Origin: Shimia sp039969785
GTDB lineage: Bacteria; Pseudomonadota; Alphaproteobacteria; Rhodobacterales; Rhodobacteraceae
Reading direction: 5' to 3'
DNA: 64,000 nt
NCBI RefSeq assembly: GCF_039969785.1
Contig: NZ_JBDVNC010000017.1
Location: 1-64,000 of the forward strand
The notes below the pieces were generated by a model. It made no database searches. It saw only the letters and a program-made list of their open reading frames with translations, and was not told the DNA's origin. How positions within the stretch are numbered: position 1 is the stretch's first letter; each line of letters starts with the position of its first letter. This document shows positions 60,996 to 64,000 of this stretch, piece by piece. The translations under genes were made by a program, and so were the position numbers.

Positions 60996-62244
60996 TGTCT
61001 TCCACCTTTCTGCCCGCTTCGGGCATCTGCGGTTTCATCAGCGGGTTTGAATCGATCACCCCACCCGGCAACAGCGCCGGAAAGGCCGCTTGCGACCAGC
61101 GCACCAGTTGCACCGCGGGCGATCCCATCAACAGTTTGGCGGCAGGCTGGGTCCACAACACGTGATCCATGCTGTCATTGGGTCGAAACGGTGCGTCGGC
61201 CACGCCGTCGCCATCTACATCAAACCCGGCGTTATCGCTCCAGTAATTGCCCCGGCCTTCTACGGACCACTCAAACCAATCGGTCGACACCAGCTTGACC
61301 TGTGTGCGGTTGGCCACGAAATTATTGCCAACGATCTGGTTCTTTGAGGACCCGGTAAAGTGAATGCCAATCGCGCAGCCTTCAAACCAGTTCCCGGAAA
61401 AATCGTTCTTGTTCGAATTGTACAGGAACGTGCATTTCGCTTTGGCGCCGCGCACATAGTTGTCGCGGATCACGCTGTCATTGGCATAGTTGAACATCAC
61501 GCCATGTTCGCGGTCATCGATGGACACATTGCCGATCACCTTGACCCGGCTGGTGAACATCACCGCATAGCCCAGATCATTGCCGATCGACACGTTGCCG
61601 GTGACTTCGCTGTCATTGGCGTACATGTAATGCACCGCGAACCGCAAATCGCGGAACCGGTTGTTTTTGAAAATGTTGCGGCGGCTTGAATTTACGAAAA
61701 TCCCGTCACGGCCCCAACGAACGTCATTGCCGTCCACCACGGCACCGGGGGCATTCCAGACATAAATGCCGTTGCCCCTGTCATTCATGCGCCGGTCCTG
61801 CCGGCCTTCGATCACATTGCCCTGCACCAGCACCTTTTTGGCGCCGTGAATGTCGATGCCATACAGATTGCCCAGCACCACATTATTGCGCACCACCACA
61901 CCCGTGGCGGTTTTGGTCAGCTTGATACCGCTGTCGATTGTTCCATGATCTGACCCGGACCCAATCACGGTCACACCGGTCACAACCACGTCGTCGCCTG
62001 TCACGGAAATCACGGTGCCGTTGCCCTGCCCGTCAATGGTGGCATGGCCCTGCCCGTCCAGCGTGACGGCCCGATCCAGCACCACGTTTTCCTGATAGGT
62101 GCCGGGACCAAGGCGAAGAACGTCTCCGTCCGCCGCCTTGGCCAATGTTTGCGAAATGGCGCCTGCCTGAACCGGCACATCCCATTCGGCAGCCCCAAGA
62201 GGGGCAGCCAGCAGGATCAGCAGGACAGACAGGAACCGTTTCAT
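60988..62244 (-). CDS. nosD: NosD, periplasmic CuZ-assembly protein
   Basis: A 418-residue exported protein with a signal peptide (FLSVLLILLAAPLGAA) and right-handed beta-helix repeats of the CASH type (many NNVVLGNLYGIDIHG- and NDSEVTGN-like turns). It is the periplasmic part of the NosDFY system and handles sulfur/copper delivery to NosZ. It starts 5 bases after nosZ. Confidence 0.93.
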   Translation of the reverse strand: MKRFLSVLLILLAAPLGAAEWDVPVQAGAISQTLAKAADGDVLRLGPGTYQENVVLDRAVTLDGQGHATIDGQGNGTVISVTGDDVVVTGVTVIGSGSDHGTIDSGIKLTKTATGVVVRNNVVLGNLYGIDIHGAKKVLVQGNVIEGRQDRRMNDRGNGIYVWNAPGAVVDGNDVRWGRDGIFVNSSRRNIFKNNRFRDLRFAVHYMYANDSEVTGNVSIGNDLGYAVMFTSRVKVIGNVSIDDREHGVMFNYANDSVIRDNYVRGAKAKCTFLYNSNKNDFSGNWFEGCAIGIHFTGSSKNQIVGNNFVANRTQVKLVSTDWFEWSVEGRGNYWSDNAGFDVDGDGVADAPFRPNDSMDHVLWTQPAAKLLMGSPAVQLVRWSQAAFPALLPGGVIDSNPLMKPQMPEAGRKVEDNG

Positions 62245-62249
62245 CTTGT

Positions 62250-64000
62250 TTACGCTCCGCGAGGCTCAACAAACATGCGACCGCGCATTTCCATGTGCAG
62301 CGCGTGGCAGAACCACTGGCAATAGTACCAGTGCACACCGGGGCGCTCGGCCACAAAGGTCACAGACGCAGTTGCCTGCGGACCGATCTCCATCGCGACG
62401 CCAAAGTTCGCCATGCAGAAGCCGTGGGTCAGATCGTCGATGTCATCCAGATTGGTGACGTAAACAGTGACCTCATCGCCTTGCTTCACAGTAAAGCTTT
62501 CCAGCGCAAAGTTCGGTGCCTGGCTCGACATCCAGACGCGTACTTTGTTGCCATCACGGATCACAGTGTCCTGATAGTCATCAATGTCGATGCCATCAAT
62601 CTCGGCTTGTGCCCGCGCGTCGGCCCACATCGGGTCGTTGCGGTCCCAAACGTCGACCGGGTTCACTTTGGATCGGTGCACAATGATCGAATCGTGTGGC
62701 TCGGCAAAGGTCGGGCCATCGTGGACCACCTTCATCTTGTCACCCGAGATATCGATCAACTGCTCGTTTTCCGGCTTCAGAGGGCCTACGTTCAGGAAGC
62801 GGTCTTTCGAGAACTTGTTCATCGAAATCAGCCACTTGCCGTCGGCATCAGCAGTTTCACCCATCGAGGTCGAGTTGTGACCCGGCTGATACTGCACGTC
62901 CACTTTGTCCAGGATCGGATCAACGTCAGACCCGGCATAGGCTTCGATGGCTTTGGCGATGTCCCATTTCACAATCTGGCTGTCCAGGAACAGCGTGGTA
63001 TAGGCGTTGCCCTTGTTGTCAAAGGCAGTGTGAAGAGGGCCAAGACCCAGCTGAGGCTCTGCCACGATGGCCGAACGCTCGTCTGCATTGTCTGTGAACA
63101 GCGCTTCGACTTTATCAACGTCAATCACCGAAACAGTTGGCGACAGTTTACCGTTGATCATGATGTGCTTTTTATCCGGTGCCGCGTTCACGCCGTGGGG
63201 CGAGTTCGGGATTGGGATATAGCGGGTGTAGTTCTTGTTCTGACCTTTACGGCCATCAATCACTTTCACACCCTTCAGTTCCTGATAGTCACCAGCAGCC
63301 ACTCCGGCTTCGATTTCTTTCAGGTTGAACACAACCACGTGGTCCATCTCGGATTCGGTCATCTCGGCCAGGTTCATACCCATTTCCGAGTTGTACGACG
63401 TCGAGAAGGCATATTTGCCATGATAGTCACAGTCGGTGTTGTCGAGGTTGCCCGACACGATCACCTGCCATGCAACTTCCATCTCGTCGCCGTCAATCGC
63501 GGTAAAGATGTTCACATACTGATCTGGTTCATCAAGGATTTTGCCGTCATTGACCAGCGGCGCTTCGTGCTCGCCATTGGCAAAGACATACCCGGTGCGT
63601 GGGAATTTCTGCGGCCGCAGGCCGTGAATATCCATCGCGTTGGGGATTTCGATGATCTTGTCGCACTTCATAACGTCACAACGCACACGGGCAACACGCG
63701 TGTTGGCCTTGTCGTTCATGAACAGATAGCGACCGTCATAGGTGCCGTCTGTGAACGACATATGCGGGTGGTGCAAATCGCCATTATCATAGGTGACTTT
63801 GCCGTTGGCTGCCAAAAACTCTTTGGTTTCGGGCAACAGGTTCTCGGTGAGAATTTTCAGCGACTCGTTGGTTTGACCCCAGCCCGTGGCCGAGCAACGG
63901 TTGAACACTGGCACACGCATGAATTCACGCATGGACGGCACACCCATGATGCGCAATTCGCCGGTCTGGCCCGAAGACCAAAAGCCGTAATATTCGTCCA
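62250..64000 (-). CDS. nosZ: NosZ, nitrous oxide reductase (5' end outside the window)
   Basis: Reduces N2O to N2 in the periplasm. The visible C-terminal part is 582 residues, and coding sequence continues to the window edge (DEYYGFWSSGQTGELRIMG upstream of the first internal Met). It contains the CuZ histidine motif LHHPHMSFTDG and later His sites, and the C-terminal CuA domain with VHWYYCQWFCHALHMEM. The Tat signal peptide and the start lie to the right of 64000. The absence of a start here is due to the window edge, not to a truncation. Confidence 0.97.
   Translation of the reverse strand, partial: DEYYGFWSSGQTGELRIMGVPSMREFMRVPVFNRCSATGWGQTNESLKILTENLLPETKEFLAANGKVTYDNGDLHHPHMSFTDGTYDGRYLFMNDKANTRVARVRCDVMKCDKIIEIPNAMDIHGLRPQKFPRTGYVFANGEHEAPLVNDGKILDEPDQYVNIFTAIDGDEMEVAWQVIVSGNLDNTDCDYHGKYAFSTSYNSEMGMNLAEMTESEMDHVVVFNLKEIEAGVAAGDYQELKGVKVIDGRKGQNKNYTRYIPIPNSPHGVNAAPDKKHIMINGKLSPTVSVIDVDKVEALFTDNADERSAIVAEPQLGLGPLHTAFDNKGNAYTTLFLDSQIVKWDIAKAIEAYAGSDVDPILDKVDVQYQPGHNSTSMGETADADGKWLISMNKFSKDRFLNVGPLKPENEQLIDISGDKMKVVHDGPTFAEPHDSIIVHRSKVNPVDVWDRNDPMWADARAQAEIDGIDIDDYQDTVIRDGNKVRVWMSSQAPNFALESFTVKQGDEVTVYVTNLDDIDDLTHGFCMANFGVAMEIGPQATASVTFVAERPGVHWYYCQWFCHALHMEMRGRMFVEPRGA

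Noticed and set aside
62250..64000. nosZ as a truncated pseudogene
   Set aside because: The coding frame runs without a stop to the window edge, so only the window cuts it.

Overview
The window looks like chromosomal DNA from a marine alphaproteobacterium of the Rhodobacterales (Roseobacter group). The clues are moderate-to-high GC, protein sequences of Roseobacter type (MsrP/MsrQ, a single-chain glutamate-synthase-like flavoprotein, HU, GlxA-type AraC regulators), a fused NirDL, and nap, nir, nor and nos gene sets in Rhodobacterales style. This rests on recognition, not on a database search. I see no insertion sequence, phage, CRISPR array, rRNA or tRNA.

Bases 1-29700 are mixed housekeeping and metabolic genes: periplasmic methionine sulfoxide repair (msrP and msrQ, separated by a gene on the other strand); a glutamate-synthase-like flavoprotein; a membrane-fusion protein with a small membrane partner; pyrF; clpB with a heat-shock-type promoter; a tight acyl-CoA operon (acyl-CoA dehydrogenase, acyl-CoA ligase, CaiD-like hydratase) divergent from an AraC/GlxA regulator; a class II aldolase; adenine deaminase plus AMP nucleosidase; HU; an MFS carrier; a two-TM ion channel; an AI-2E/HlyD/DUF2955 membrane operon; an EamA carrier; and a CcdA/thioredoxin pair that probably supports cytochrome c maturation.

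Bases 29773-64000 are an almost uninterrupted denitrification island covering nitrate to N2. The nir block (29773-41392, minus strand) reads nirS, a NapC/NirT-ethylbenzene-dehydrogenase-like fusion multihaem protein, a cupredoxin, nirE, nirC, nirF, nirDL, nirG, nirH, nirJ, nirN and a small membrane protein. Divergent from nirS are nnrS and then norCBQDEF. An Nnr/Dnr-type Crp-Fnr regulator (nnrR) faces norF, and divergent from it is a hemA (5-aminolevulinate synthase). Next come napFDAGHBC, a small membrane protein and a DUF2478 protein, a shared terminator, and nosZDFYLX on the minus strand. nosZ runs off the right edge, and nosR, if present, lies beyond it.

The regulatory logic is readable. 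Five near-identical sites of the form TTGAC-N4-GT(T/C)AA lie before nirE, nirS, nnrS, norC and hemA/nnrR, and an Fnr-like site lies before napF. Nap makes nitrite, NirS with haem d1 (NirEFDLGHJN products) makes NO, NorCB makes N2O and NosZ makes N2. HemA and NirE supply tetrapyrrole, CcdA/Trx may supply reduced apocytochromes, and the NirT-like fusion and cupredoxin are candidate electron carriers to NirS. The least explained parts are the NirT-EB_dh fusion with its cupredoxin, the strong hairpins at each junction between nirS and nirE, the small membrane proteins after nirN and napC, and a dispersed short repeat with two copies in the window.
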